From Neolewinella agarilytica (lineage in GTDB: Bacteria; Bacteroidota; Bacteroidia; Chitinophagales; Saprospiraceae): a DNA stretch of 64,000 bases. Positions within the stretch are counted from its first letter, which is position 1; every line of letters begins with the position of its first letter. The stretch covers positions 1-64,000 of the forward strand of contig NZ_FOFB01000020.1 of NCBI RefSeq assembly GCF_900110645.1. The letters run 5' to 3'. Below are positions 18,345 to 26,652 of the stretch, piece after piece. The notes beneath the pieces were generated by a model that was not told the DNA's origin, ran no database searches, and was given only the letters and a program-made list of their open reading frames with translations. Both the position numbers and the translations under genes were made by a program.

Positions 18345-19316
18345 ATGAATGACCGACTCACTAAGATCGGCGTCTTTTACGACGGTAACTATTTTCTTCA
18401 TGTTTCAAATTATTACAACTACGACCATTCCCGCAGGGCAAGAGTAAGTATTGCCGGCTTACATCGCTTCATTGAAGCACGGGTAGGCAATGCCATCGGT
18501 CAGCCAGGTAATGCCCGAATCGTGGACAGCCACTATTTCCGGGGAAGGCTAAACGCTGCGGAAGCCCAACAACGGGGCTCCGTATTGTATTATGACCGGG
18601 TGTTTGATGACATCCTGATGAGCAGCGGCGTTACGACGCATTACAGCCCACTGCGGACTACTCACGGGCGGCGGGGCGAAAAAGGGATTGACGTATGGCT
18701 GGCTTTGGAAGCTTTTGAGTCAGCGATGCTGCGTCAGTTGGATGTCGTTGTTCTCATCGCTAGTGATAGCGACTACGTACCACTGGTCAGAAAGCTGCAT
18801 GGCCTGGGCTGTAAAGTTTTGGTGATGGGCTGGGATTTCGAATTCACGACGGATAACGGAACCCGGATGATCACGCGTACGAGCCAGGAACTTCTCGAAG
18901 CGGCCAGCTATCCTGTTTTGATGAATGACCTGATTGACAGTCCGGTATCCTCCGGAGAAAAGGATTTGATTGACGGCATATTCGTCGCTTCGAATCCAGA
19001 TAAAAAATGGCGGGAACCTGCGAAAAACGGAGAGGCTAAGGCGACGCTAAAGCCGAACAACAAGGTTGTCCTTGAAGAACCCTCCGAAGGAAGCCCAGGA
19101 GATCGGCTGGAGAGTGAGGTTTTTAGTCTTAAAAACGGTTACGGGTTCATTAAGTATCCGCCGAATAACCTCTTTTTTCATCATTCTGCCATTGAGAACG
19201 CTGACTTCAGTGAACTCTACGTCAATGACCCCGTAGCTTACACACTGGCCCATAACGACCGTGGGCAGCTGGTGGCAACGGAGGTGGAATTGTTGGAAGA
19301 TTTTGAGGAGGAATAA
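18345..19316 (+). CDS. NYN (PIN-like) ribonuclease-type protein with C-terminal cold-shock domain
   Basis: The 323-aa protein starts best at the ATG at 18345; an in-frame GTG lies two codons earlier. Residues 1-185 are a NYN/LabA-DUF88 domain with the acidic metal-site residues in FYDGNY (D13), EKGIDVWLALE and IASDSDYVPL. After a linker, residues about 250-315 look like a cold-shock/OB domain (NGYGFIKYP, LFFHHSAIE). A NYN nuclease joined to an RNA-binding fold suggests RNA processing or decay. The substrate is unknown. Its 3' end lies 3 bp from the convergent ABC exporter gene. Confidence 0.82.
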   Translation: MNDRLTKIGVFYDGNYFLHVSNYYNYDHSRRARVSIAGLHRFIEARVGNAIGQPGNARIVDSHYFRGRLNAAEAQQRGSVLYYDRVFDDILMSSGVTTHYSPLRTTHGRRGEKGIDVWLALEAFESAMLRQLDVVVLIASDSDYVPLVRKLHGLGCKVLVMGWDFEFTTDNGTRMITRTSQELLEAASYPVLMNDLIDSPVSSGEKDLIDGIFVASNPDKKWREPAKNGEAKATLKPNNKVVLEEPSEGSPGDRLESEVFSLKNGYGFIKYPPNNLFFHHSAIENADFSELYVNDPVAYTLAHNDRGQLVATEVELLEDFEEE

Positions 19317-19319
19317 AAT

Positions 19320-21098
19320 TTAGCCCAACTCAGCCATTCTTCTGAAATGGTGATTTGTCTCTACTAATTCATCATAGGTGCCGGAGGCCAGTATTTTTCC
19401 GTGATCCAGCAGGTGTATCTGATCGGCATGCCGCACGGTGGAAAGGCGGTGGGCGATGATGAGGATTGTCAGGCTCTCCGGAAGCTTATCCAGGCCGTCG
19501 ATGATGGAGTTCTCCGTGACGTTGTCCAGGGCACTGGTGGCTTCGTCCAGAACGAGTACGGCAGGTTTGCGCAGCAGTGCCCGGGCCAGGCCAATTCGCT
19601 GCCGCTGTCCTCCACTGAGGCGGATACCGTTTTCACCAAGGGTGGTTGACAGGCCATCAGGCAGTTCTTCCCGAACGAAAGAAGCCAGCTCAACCAACTC
19701 CAGCACGGCCATGATGTCGTCATCCGTTACTTCTTCCAGGTGGCCGAAGGTGATGTTGTCCCGCAGGCTACTGTCGTAAAGGAAAATCGCTTGCGGAACG
19801 TAAGCGAGCTGCTTACGCCACGCTTTAACGGTAGAACTATCCAGGGGCCGGCCATCTACCAGAATGTTTCCGGAAGTAGGCTGAAGCAGCCCCGTCAACA
19901 TATCCACCAGGGTCGTTTTGCCGGAGCCGGTTTTCCCGACAAAGGCCGTCACCTGGCCCTGTGGAATGGTCAGTGTCAACGCCTCAAAGAGTGGCGAGTC
20001 CATGCGGGGAAAGTGAAAGCCTATACTGTTAGTAACGATTCGTTGCTGAAAGGGCAATTCTTGTTGCAGGGTTTCTTCAGAAGCTGCCTCGATTAAAGAT
20101 GCCTTCAGGTCAGGATATAAACGATCCAACACTATTATATTGGACTTGATCGTAACTACAGCACCGTAGAAACTCTGGAGAGCGGGTAATAAGCGGTAGC
20201 CGGCAACGGCAAACAATGTTAGGGTCGGCAAAATTCTACTAAGCTCTCCGGCCTGGATGTAAAGAATAAGGGTGACACTAATGATGCCACAGTAAGCAAT
20301 GATCTCGAGAATAAACCTTGGAGTTTTGTTAATTAATGAAACTCTTGGGTTTACGCTGGCCAGGGTTTTTGTATCCGCCAGATACAAGTTCGTAAAATGG
20401 GCTTCATTGCCATAGGTTTTCACGGTTTTAATGCCCTGAAGCAACTCTTCCAGGGTCCGGACCCTGCGTTTTCCTGCCAGCATCTTTTCCTCGCCCAGTC
20501 TCGAAAGTAGGTTCTTTCGGAGTTGGTAAATGAGCAGATAAGCGCCACCTAAGAGAAGCCCGGCACTGATGGCTACAGTCGGGTTAATGATGAGAAGAAG
20601 TATAATGATGACTACTGTGATGCCGCCCTGAATCATCATCTGGAGAATGGGGCCTAAAATGCCGGAAACGATAACCATCGCCTCGTTTACTACGTGTACC
20701 CTGAGGTCCGCAGTATTACGCTTTAGGAAAAAACGATAAGGCTGGCCCAGGTAATAATCAAGTAGCCGGCTGCCCAGCTGTAAGTATACTTTCCACTGAA
20801 ACTTTTCCTGCCAGTAATTGAGGGTAAGGGCTGCCAGCCTCGAAAAAGTCAGCAGGAACATTACCCCCAGGCCGGTGGCAATCATGAAGGAGCGGGTAGA
20901 AAGGAATCCCCCAAATTCATAGAGCCGATTGAGCCATTCGTTGCTGTTGATTCTTTCTGGTTCCGCCAGCAATGCCATAAAGGGTAGAACGCTGGCAATG
21001 CCAACGATGTCTAAAAGCGAAAGCAAAGCAATTCCGCCGGTCAACCAGGCAAACTGGTAACGCTCCGATCCGGTTAGTATGGAGAAAACTCTTTTGAT
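19320..21098 (-). CDS. ABC exporter, fused membrane and ATPase domains (MsbA/PglK-like); probable non-ATG start
   Basis: The only normal start codon is TTG at 21044 (574 aa). However, the frame stays open 18 codons upstream to an ATC at 21098 and there encodes an elbow-helix-like IKRVFSILTGSERYQFAWL, which this family normally has. I therefore set the start at the ATC with caution. Six membrane helices span about 1-330. The ATPase shows Walker A GKTGSGKTT, signature LSGGQRQR, Walker B VLVLDEATSALD and the H-loop IIAHRLST. Likely substrates are lipids, glycolipids or peptides; none is indicated by neighbours. A perfect -7 box lies 4 nt before the ATC. Confidence 0.85.
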   Translation of the reverse strand: MKRVFSILTGSERYQFAWLTGGIALLSLLDIVGIASVLPFMALLAEPERINSNEWLNRLYEFGGFLSTRSFMIATGLGVMFLLTFSRLAALTLNYWQEKFQWKVYLQLGSRLLDYYLGQPYRFFLKRNTADLRVHVVNEAMVIVSGILGPILQMMIQGGITVVIIILLLIINPTVAISAGLLLGGAYLLIYQLRKNLLSRLGEEKMLAGKRRVRTLEELLQGIKTVKTYGNEAHFTNLYLADTKTLASVNPRVSLINKTPRFILEIIAYCGIISVTLILYIQAGELSRILPTLTLFAVAGYRLLPALQSFYGAVVTIKSNIIVLDRLYPDLKASLIEAASEETLQQELPFQQRIVTNSIGFHFPRMDSPLFEALTLTIPQGQVTAFVGKTGSGKTTLVDMLTGLLQPTSGNILVDGRPLDSSTVKAWRKQLAYVPQAIFLYDSSLRDNITFGHLEEVTDDDIMAVLELVELASFVREELPDGLSTTLGENGIRLSGGQRQRIGLARALLRKPAVLVLDEATSALDNVTENSIIDGLDKLPESLTILIIAHRLSTVRHADQIHLLDHGKILASGTYDELVETNHHFRRMAELG

Positions 21099-21102
21099 GA
21101 GG

Positions 21103-21110
21103 CAAAGATA
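21103..21110 (-). promoter_or_regulatory. Bacteroidota -7 box (TATCTTTG) directly before the ABC exporter
   Basis: On the minus strand TATCTTTG is followed by CCTC and then ATC AAA AGA. The 4-nt spacing equals that of murF-alr and trpS and supports translation beginning at the ATC. Confidence 0.5.
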
Positions 21111-21272
21111 ACGGGATTAGTTTCTATATGGACCCTCGGGTCGGTCAATACATTTACGGCCTACTCCCGTTGTTGGGGGAGCATAAAGAGTTTGCCTGCT
21201 AAATTTCGGGGCAGCAGATAAAAGGCTTGCAGGTTTGATCCCTTTTTCGGGTACAGACACTTTGGCGGGGCC

Positions 21273-21282
21273 CGCAGGTGCA
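21273..21282 (-). repeat. Dispersed 10-mer copy, intergenic
   Basis: Exact copy, minus orientation, 70 nt before a small membrane-protein gene; tail ggcCCCGCC. Confidence 0.65.
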
Positions 21283-21326
21283 AAGGGGGCTTTAAACAGC
21301 AAGGTGCTCAAAAGCCCGTCTTACCC

Positions 21327-21334
21327 TATCTTCG
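21327..21334 (+). promoter_or_regulatory. -7-like box (TATCTTCG) before the small membrane protein
   Basis: TATCTTCG-CGCC, the same string that precedes trpS, lies 17 nt upstream of the ATG at 21352. Confidence 0.45.
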
Positions 21335-21351
21335 CGCCAAATAGCTACCAA

Positions 21352-21537
21352 ATGAAGAGCAAGCAAATTCTCGGCATCGTCTTTACCCTCGTGGGAGCCA
21401 TCGGCCTGGCCGTCGGGGTTATGTCCATTTTTAATAAAGGACTGGCTTTCGGACAAAACCCCTGGGGAGTGGCCATCATCGGCGGAATCTTCTTCCTGAC
21501 CGGAATGGGGCTGATGCGGACGGTGAGTAGTAACTAG
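21352..21537 (+). CDS. Small two-helix membrane protein, 61 aa, function unknown
   Basis: The ATG at 21352 (MKSKQILGIV) is preferred over an in-frame start at 21235 because a -7-like box lies between them. The peptide has two hydrophobic helices (about residues 6-25 and 37-55), separated by a short loop with FGQNPWG, and a polar tail. Small proteins like this are common and usually unannotated; no family is recognised. Confidence 0.6.
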   Translation: MKSKQILGIVFTLVGAIGLAVGVMSIFNKGLAFGQNPWGVAIIGGIFFLTGMGLMRTVSSN

Positions 21538-21593
21538 TACGCCATACCAGCGCGTATTGCCCCCGCTGAAAGACAGTCTGGTAATCTCCGGTC

Positions 21594-22691
21594 TTAGTCC
21601 TCTGCCGGTACCCACCACTTTTCCCGGCAACGGTTAATGCCGTCAATACTAAATCGCTGACCGATCAGCGGACTGATGACGCAGTCCAGCTCGTCCGCCT
21701 TCGTAATCCGGTCAATGGGCTCATACCAGGGATGGTCACTGAGGGAAAAAGCACCCCAATGGATGGGCAGCAGGGCTTTGCCCTCAATGTCCTGATGGGC
21801 GCGAAGAGCTTCCTCTGGCTGCATGTGAATGTTTTTCCAGCGCTTGTGGTATTGCCCGGAGTCGAGCATCGTCAGGTCAAAACCTCCGAGCTTTTTTCCA
21901 ATCATCGGATAGTGGCTGCCGTAGCCGCTGTCACCACCGAAGTAGAGGCGGTGTAAGCGGGTCTCAATGGCAAATCCACACCATAAAGACTTATTTCTTG
22001 TGCCCGGTGATCGCCCGCTAAAATGGCGGGCGGGCGTAGCCGTAAACCGACAGCCAGCCAACTCAGCTGACTTCCACCAATCCAGCTCCGTAATCTTTTC
22101 CTGCGGGATGCCCCAGCTGCACAGGTGGGCACCTACGCCAAGGGGGACAAGGAACGCTTCCGTCCGGTCTTTGATGGCCATCAGGGTATCATAGTCTAGG
22201 TGATCGTAATGATCATGAGAATAGACAACGAGGTCGATTTTGTCCACTCCCGCCAACGGGTCGTAGTTTTTGTAGGGGAAACGATGACCGAGAAAAGGAA
22301 CCGGCGCTACCCACTCTCCAAGCATGGGATCAATCAGAATTGTCTTTCCGCCGGTTTCGAGGCGGAGGGCAGAGTGGCCATACCAGGTTAAATGATCTTT
22401 TTCCGGGTCAGGGGGAGTCACTCCCGCCGCAACACCCACCGGTAGCGCTTCTGCCGGCTGGGTGTTTTTGGCTTTGAGGTAGCCATAAAGATCACCGAGG
22501 AGCTGGCTGAAGCCTTCCTGAATGGGGGTTTTGTCCAGGTTCCGGAAGGAGCCCATTTTCCAGGACACCCCTTGCTCTTTAACGTATTTCATGGCACCTG
22601 CGGGCGCGCCAAAATTTGGATCGCTGCGGAACTTTCTGGCAGCGTACCCGACGGGCAGGAGGGCAAGGCCGATTAACCAATGTGGCTTCAT
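21594..22691 (-). CDS. Metallo-beta-lactamase-fold hydrolase (NAPE-PLD/UlaG-like)
   Basis: This 365-aa protein has an N-terminal hydrophobic anchor (about 5-19) and a metallo-beta-lactamase domain. The metal motif is H159-D-H161-x-D163-H164-L-D166, with further ligands likely in ARHFSGR, FGGDSGYG and the PIHWGAF near the C-terminus. The GHSALRLETGG entry strand and WYGHS are typical of NAPE-phospholipase D-like or UlaG-like enzymes. A phosphodiesterase or lactonase role is inferred from family. A dispersed 10-mer copy falls right after the membrane anchor (residues about 30-33, APAGA). The lactonase gene upstream runs in the same direction, 42 bp away. Confidence 0.83.
   Translation of the reverse strand: MKPHWLIGLALLPVGYAARKFRSDPNFGAPAGAMKYVKEQGVSWKMGSFRNLDKTPIQEGFSQLLGDLYGYLKAKNTQPAEALPVGVAAGVTPPDPEKDHLTWYGHSALRLETGGKTILIDPMLGEWVAPVPFLGHRFPYKNYDPLAGVDKIDLVVYSHDHYDHLDYDTLMAIKDRTEAFLVPLGVGAHLCSWGIPQEKITELDWWKSAELAGCRFTATPARHFSGRSPGTRNKSLWCGFAIETRLHRLYFGGDSGYGSHYPMIGKKLGGFDLTMLDSGQYHKRWKNIHMQPEEALRAHQDIEGKALLPIHWGAFSLSDHPWYEPIDRITKADELDCVISPLIGQRFSIDGINRCREKWWVPAED
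22593..22602 (+). repeat. Dispersed 10-mer copy (GGCACCTGCG) in the hydrolase gene
   Basis: One-off copy followed by ggcGCGCC, in the linker after the N-terminal anchor of the metallo-hydrolase. Confidence 0.65.
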
Positions 22692-22733
22692 GTAGAAGAT
22701 AATCCACCCGAAAGAGGAAATGTTCGAATTCGG

Positions 22734-23777
22734 TTACAACCAGGCCAGACTCGTTGGACTGGGGATTTTCTTAAAAGTGTGGTAGTGGATCAGGCTGCCC
22801 TTCGGATCAATGCGGAAAACTCCAATGGTGTGATCCTTAGTATTAGCGGACAGGAGCCACTCTCCGGAGGGGGAGACCACCAAATCGCGGGGATGCTCCC
22901 CGCCACTGGGGAAGGTGTCTCTGAAAATCAGCTTTTTCGCCCGCTCATCAATGCGCAGGGAGTTCAGGACGCTGAAGGCACGATCAGAGCAATAGACCAT
23001 TTTACCATTGTGGCCCAGGCGGATGGCCGCTCCACTGGCTTCGTCGATTACGCGCTCCGGCAGAGCGTTAGCGGTGTTAAAGATCAGGGGCTTTTCGCCA
23101 CTGACGTCCAGTAAGTGAACGACGCCGAGATGTTCACCATTGACCACGGCCAGTTTACCTTCCGGGTGGAGGGCGATGTGTCGGGGGCCGCAGGCATCTT
23201 TGAAAGTCAGGTCTTTCTCTTTCTGGTGCAGGAAGAGCCCATCTTCACCACGATCAAACACGGCTAGCTGCTGAGCGCCCATATCGCAGACGAGCAGCCG
23301 GTCTTTTGACTCCTGAAAAACCGCGCAGTGCGCCCGGGAGGGGTTGCCGTTGGAAGAACTCAGGGTCAGCTGTTGTATCTCTTCGCCAATGGCGCCATCT
23401 TCCCTGCGGGAGAAAACGAATAGCGTGCCGCTGGTGTAACAGGAGACTACGATAGCATTGCCGGCAAAAGCCAGATGGCAGGGGTCGTCTCCCGCCAGGG
23501 TATGTTCACTAATGAGCTCAAAGCTGACCTTGCCCCGTTTGTCTTGTCCGACGCGGTGAGCAGTCAGGGCCGCCCCTTCCGATTCGCTGACTTCCCGGAC
23601 GGCGTAGACGATGCCCCGACGGCGATCCGTAATCAGGTAGCTTGGGTTAACGGCCGGTGTAAAGCCCAGAAACCGAAGACTTCCGTCCGTCGAAGAAAAG
23701 TCATAAGCGGAGATGCCCCGGGCTTTTGCGCCGGGGGTGTCTTCTCCTGCTGTGGTGTAGCCACCGACTAAGAGCAT
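22734..23777 (-). CDS. Lactonase-family beta-propeller protein (6-phosphogluconolactonase-like)
   Basis: The 347-aa protein starts at the ATG at 23777 and lacks a signal peptide. The sequence reads as a seven-bladed propeller of the lactonase family (Pgl/YbhE type): LLVGGYT at the N-terminus, repeated blade motifs such as CHLAFAGN, CGPRHIALHPEG and HPRDLVVSPSGEWLL, and a final GVFRIDPKGSL. Family members hydrolyse 6-phosphogluconolactone, but many relatives in Bacteroidota have unproved substrates. It probably forms a transcription unit with the metallo-hydrolase gene that follows. Confidence 0.83.
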   Translation of the reverse strand: MLLVGGYTTAGEDTPGAKARGISAYDFSSTDGSLRFLGFTPAVNPSYLITDRRRGIVYAVREVSESEGAALTAHRVGQDKRGKVSFELISEHTLAGDDPCHLAFAGNAIVVSCYTSGTLFVFSRREDGAIGEEIQQLTLSSSNGNPSRAHCAVFQESKDRLLVCDMGAQQLAVFDRGEDGLFLHQKEKDLTFKDACGPRHIALHPEGKLAVVNGEHLGVVHLLDVSGEKPLIFNTANALPERVIDEASGAAIRLGHNGKMVYCSDRAFSVLNSLRIDERAKKLIFRDTFPSGGEHPRDLVVSPSGEWLLSANTKDHTIGVFRIDPKGSLIHYHTFKKIPSPTSLAWL

Positions 23778-23822
23778 TTTGTGAGAATTGAGAACAGTAG
23801 TACTGTGGATTGTATAATGATA

Positions 23823-23875
23823 GGTGGTAGAATTGAAGTGCTGCCCTTCTGCAGAAGCACAACAGTTCTACCGCC
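23823..23875 (-). terminator. Hairpin after the ChlI-like ATPase gene
   Basis: Outer 10-bp arms (23823-23832 with 23866-23875, one wobble) enclose an inner stem around the perfect palindrome TTCTGCAGAA. It lies 14 nt past the minus-strand stop at 23889. No T-run follows, so termination is probable rather than certain. Confidence 0.45.
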
Positions 23876-23888
23876 CGCAACAAGTCTG

Positions 23889-25370
23889 TTAATTGAAGTT
23901 CAGGTCTTCGTCGCCGAACATGTCGGCCAGTACGTCCCTGAAACTCAGGCTGTTTTCCATCGTCTCTTTATTCAGGACGTCGGTTTCCGCCAGGCCGTGG
24001 AGAACGAGTTCCATATAAAGATACTCTTCGTCCTTGCTCATCTTGCGGTCCAGATGGCCGGTAACGAATTTGCGTAGCCCGGCAACGCCGTCCAGTGCTT
24101 TTTTGTACTCGCTGTCGCTGGCGTCATTGAGAAGCTCAACGACGTGCCCACCGCTGAAGAATGCGCGGATAACGCCGTAAGGGTCACTTCCGGAGCGTCC
24201 GTCAGCGGAGGCTTCGTCCGGATTGGGGAAGTACTCCAGGAAGCTCGTCTTAATGCTCTGGCTAAGGAGCTTCATCGCTACACCGTAGGCTCCTTCCTGT
24301 TCGCCTTCATAAACGAGCTCGACCTTGCCGGTAATGGCGGGCACGACGCCCCAGAAATCCGTTATCCGGGCCTGGGTCTTTTTGTCTCCGGCCAGCAGAG
24401 CGCGGCGCTCTGCGGTGGAAATGAGATTCTCCAGCGCCGTGATGCTGAGTCTGGCGGATACTCCGGATTTTTCGTCGATGAACTCACTCTCCCGGGCGGC
24501 GAAAGCGAGTTGCTCGAGCATGGTGTTCAGCAGATCGTCTACTTCCACCATTTCGGCCTGAGATTCTACCAGATCTGCTTCCTGCTGAGTAATCGCTTTG
24601 GCAATTTCTACCGTTTTGGGGTAGTGGGTCAGAATTTGGCTCTGGATACGGTCCTTCAGCGGGGTGATGATGCTTCCCCGGTTGGTGTAGTCTTCGGGGT
24701 TAGCCGTAAAGAGGAACTGAATATCCAGCGGGAGGCGGAGCTTGAAGCCCCGGATCTGGATGTCACCTTCCTGCAGGATGTTAAAGAGAGAAACCTGGAT
24801 TCTGGCCTGGAGGTCAGGGAGTTCGTTAATGACGAAGAGGCCGCGGTGAGCGCGGGGCACGAGGCCGAAGTGAATCACCCGTTCGTCGGCATAGGTAAGC
24901 TTAAGGGTGGCGGCTTTGATGGGGTCAACGTCGCCGATGAGGTCAGCAACACTCACGTCAGGAGTAGCTAGTTTCTCCACGTAGCGATCATCGCGGTGTA
25001 CCCAGGCGATGGGGGTGTCATCTCCTTTTTCGGCGATGAGGTCGATGGCGTAACGACTGATGGGGGCGAGGGGGTCGTCATTGAGTTCGCTGCCTTCCAC
25101 CACGGGCATGTACTCGTCCAAAAGATTTACCAGTAAGCGGGCAATGCGGGTCTTGGCCTGGCCGCGAAGGCCGAGGAGTAAGATGCTGTGCCGACTAAGG
25201 ACAGCCCGCTGAATGTCGGGCAAAACACTGTCGTCAAAGCCGATAATGCCAGGGAATACTTCTTCTTTGGCTTTCAGTTTTTTGATCAGGTTCTCCCGAA
25301 GTTCCTGTTTTACGGAGCGGGAGGTATAGCCGGAGGCACGGAGTTCGCCGAGGGTTTTGGGATGGGACAT
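23889..25370 (-). CDS. AAA+ ATPase of the magnesium-chelatase ChlI/MoxR group
   Basis: The start is placed at the ATG at 25370 (MSHPKTLGEL), giving 493 aa; 20 upstream in-frame residues look non-native. The P-loop is GLRGQAKT (67-74) and the Walker B region reads GLFVINEL, with Asn where Asp is usual. The motif TANPEDYTNRGSIITPLKDR is characteristic of ChlI-like proteins. These work with a von Willebrand-type partner as chaperone-like metal inserters or complex remodellers. A matching VWA gene sits at 40474-41574 rather than beside it. True chlorophyll synthesis is unlikely in this organism. Confidence 0.85.
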   Translation of the reverse strand: MSHPKTLGELRASGYTSRSVKQELRENLIKKLKAKEEVFPGIIGFDDSVLPDIQRAVLSRHSILLLGLRGQAKTRIARLLVNLLDEYMPVVEGSELNDDPLAPISRYAIDLIAEKGDDTPIAWVHRDDRYVEKLATPDVSVADLIGDVDPIKAATLKLTYADERVIHFGLVPRAHRGLFVINELPDLQARIQVSLFNILQEGDIQIRGFKLRLPLDIQFLFTANPEDYTNRGSIITPLKDRIQSQILTHYPKTVEIAKAITQQEADLVESQAEMVEVDDLLNTMLEQLAFAARESEFIDEKSGVSARLSITALENLISTAERRALLAGDKKTQARITDFWGVVPAITGKVELVYEGEQEGAYGVAMKLLSQSIKTSFLEYFPNPDEASADGRSGSDPYGVIRAFFSGGHVVELLNDASDSEYKKALDGVAGLRKFVTGHLDRKMSKDEEYLYMELVLHGLAETDVLNKETMENSLSFRDVLADMFGDEDLNFN

Positions 25371-25593
25371 TTGTATAGATTTTCTGGAGTCAGTGAGGTA
25401 AACGGTAAGGGGGGAGGATAGTTTTAGCATTTAGCGAGTTACTAGCCTCCGGATAACAGGCAAGGACTCTAACTGACCGGATCGGGACAGTGCGGATGAC
25501 GAGATGCGCAAACGAAGGGGGAAGCTTATCTCAATTTCCTGAAACTATTATCGGAGTAAGGGAGCTTAGCCTCTTGACCGTGAAACACCTGAA

Positions 25594-25775
25594 GTGTGTA
25601 TAACCAAATGCACAGATTCAAAATTAATAGCCCCTCGACTACGCCCTCCATGAGGTCGGTCTTCGCTCGGGAGCCGAACGTTGTGAGAAAGGCCGTAGGG
25701 AGTCGACCGGCGAAGCCAGCCGCGCAGAGAAATTGTAGTCGAGGGGCATCATTTAGTGCATTTGGTTATACACAC
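25594..25775. repeat. Nested palindromic element, about 182 bp
   Basis: Perfect 20-bp terminal inverted repeats (25594-25613 and 25756-25775) enclose a second perfect 13-bp pair (GCCCCTCGACTAC, 25630-25642, with 25735-25747). The centre is about 90 bp and non-coding. No target duplication is obvious. It looks like a MITE-like or long REP-like element. Confidence 0.8.
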
Positions 25776-25835
25776 CACCTGACATCGGGAAAAACTTTAC
25801 CAAATAAATTCTATCATTGGCGCAAATAACGTTCC

Positions 25836-26381
25836 ATGCCTACCCCCAAAGTTTTTCTTTATATCTCCATGAGCCTTGATGGCTTCATCGCCACCGAAGA
25901 CGATGACCTCTCCTGGCTGGACGCCATGATGGTGGAAGGAGAAGACTACAATTACGGGGAGATCATGGCACGGACGGGGAGTTACGTCGTGGGGCGGAAG
26001 ACCTACGATAAGGTAGTAGAAATGGTCGGAGAGTTTCCGCAGCGGAAAAACTTTCCCTGCTACGTCATTACGCGGCAGAAACTACCGAATGAAGACAATC
26101 TTACCTTCCACGGTGGAGACGTAGAGGCGCTGGTCAACAGGCTGAAGAAAGAGGGTAGGGGCGACATTTACTGCGACGGGGGCAGCCAGGTCGTGAAGCT
26201 TTTTATGGAGGCGGACCTGATCGATGAGTACATCATTTCCATCGTGCCTGCCTTGCTGGGTAGCGGTAAGCGTTTATTTTCTGGAGGAGCTACGCCGGGG
26301 AGTATCCGATTGATAAAACAAGAACACTTTAAATCCGGGCTGGTACAGCTGAGGTATAAAAGATTGAAAAAGGAACTTTGA
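25836..26381 (+). CDS. Dihydrofolate reductase-family (RibD C-terminal-like) protein
   Basis: This 181-aa cytosolic protein begins with the family's KVFLYISMSLDGFIATED. Next come GSYVVGRKTYD (nucleotide-binding), a central CDGGSQVVKLFMEADLIDE, and the C-terminal IVPALLGSGKRLF that marks RibD/DHFR-like reductases. Such proteins are NADPH-dependent reductases of unproved substrate and are distinct from the true folate enzyme FolA. A perfect promoter overlaps its 3' end. Confidence 0.88.
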   Translation: MPTPKVFLYISMSLDGFIATEDDDLSWLDAMMVEGEDYNYGEIMARTGSYVVGRKTYDKVVEMVGEFPQRKNFPCYVITRQKLPNEDNLTFHGGDVEALVNRLKKEGRGDIYCDGGSQVVKLFMEADLIDEYIISIVPALLGSGKRLFSGGATPGSIRLIKQEHFKSGLVQLRYKRLKKEL

Positions 26382-26407
26382 TTTTCAAAGTTGAAAGGCT
26401 ATCTTTG
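26377..26407 (+). promoter_or_regulatory. Complete Bacteroidota promoter (TTTG-N19-TATCTTTG)
   Basis: TTTG at 26377-26380 and TATCTTTG at 26400-26407 match both consensus elements with a 19-nt spacer. The -33 element overlaps the last codons of the dihydrofolate reductase-like gene. Transcription would start near 26413 and run through an inverted pair of dispersed 10-mer copies toward the acyl-CoA dehydrogenase gene. Confidence 0.65.
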
Positions 26408-26439
26408 GTCGCGAACCTTAGGGCAGGCTTAGCGGGGGG

Positions 26440-26449
26440 CGCTGGTGCA
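26440..26449 (-). repeat. Variant dispersed 10-mer (TGCACCAGCG)
   Basis: Minus orientation, tail CCCCCCGC. It is paired in inverted orientation with the variant at 26515. Confidence 0.5.
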
Positions 26450-26514
26450 AAGAAAGTTAAGGAGCTTTGTGTGGGGGCAGGAACGGTTTTTGCCCTGCTC
26501 TTTTTACGATCCCT

Positions 26515-26524
26515 TGCACCCGCG
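26515..26524 (+). repeat. Variant dispersed 10-mer (TGCACCCGCG)
   Basis: Plus orientation, followed by tctGCGCCCC. With the copy at 26440 it can form the base of a roughly 95-nt hairpin. Confidence 0.55.
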
Positions 26525-26562
26525 TCTGCGCCCCAATCCGTGTTGTTAAACAAAATAAATTC

Positions 26563-26591
26563 TTGCTATATCAAGTAATTACCTACCTTTA
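26563..26591 (+). promoter_or_regulatory. Promoter candidate (TTG-N18-TACCTTTA) for the acyl-CoA dehydrogenase
   Basis: TTG at 26563-26565 and TACCTTTA at 26584-26591, about 60 nt before the start codon at 26653. One mismatch to the -7 consensus. Confidence 0.45.
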
Positions 26592-26652
26592 AGCCAGAAA
26601 TAAACCTTTTTCCACGTTTAGCATTTAATTACAGTCTCTAACCTAGTCGATT

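Noticed and set aside
25594-25775. Insertion sequence with terminal inverted repeats
   Set aside because: The element has inverted ends but no transposase and no clear target duplication, so I report it only as a palindromic element.
26378-26578. A 66-codon plus-strand ORF overlapping the promoter at 26377
   Set aside because: It overlaps the end of the dihydrofolate reductase-like gene and the inverted motif pair, and its sequence is non-family-like.
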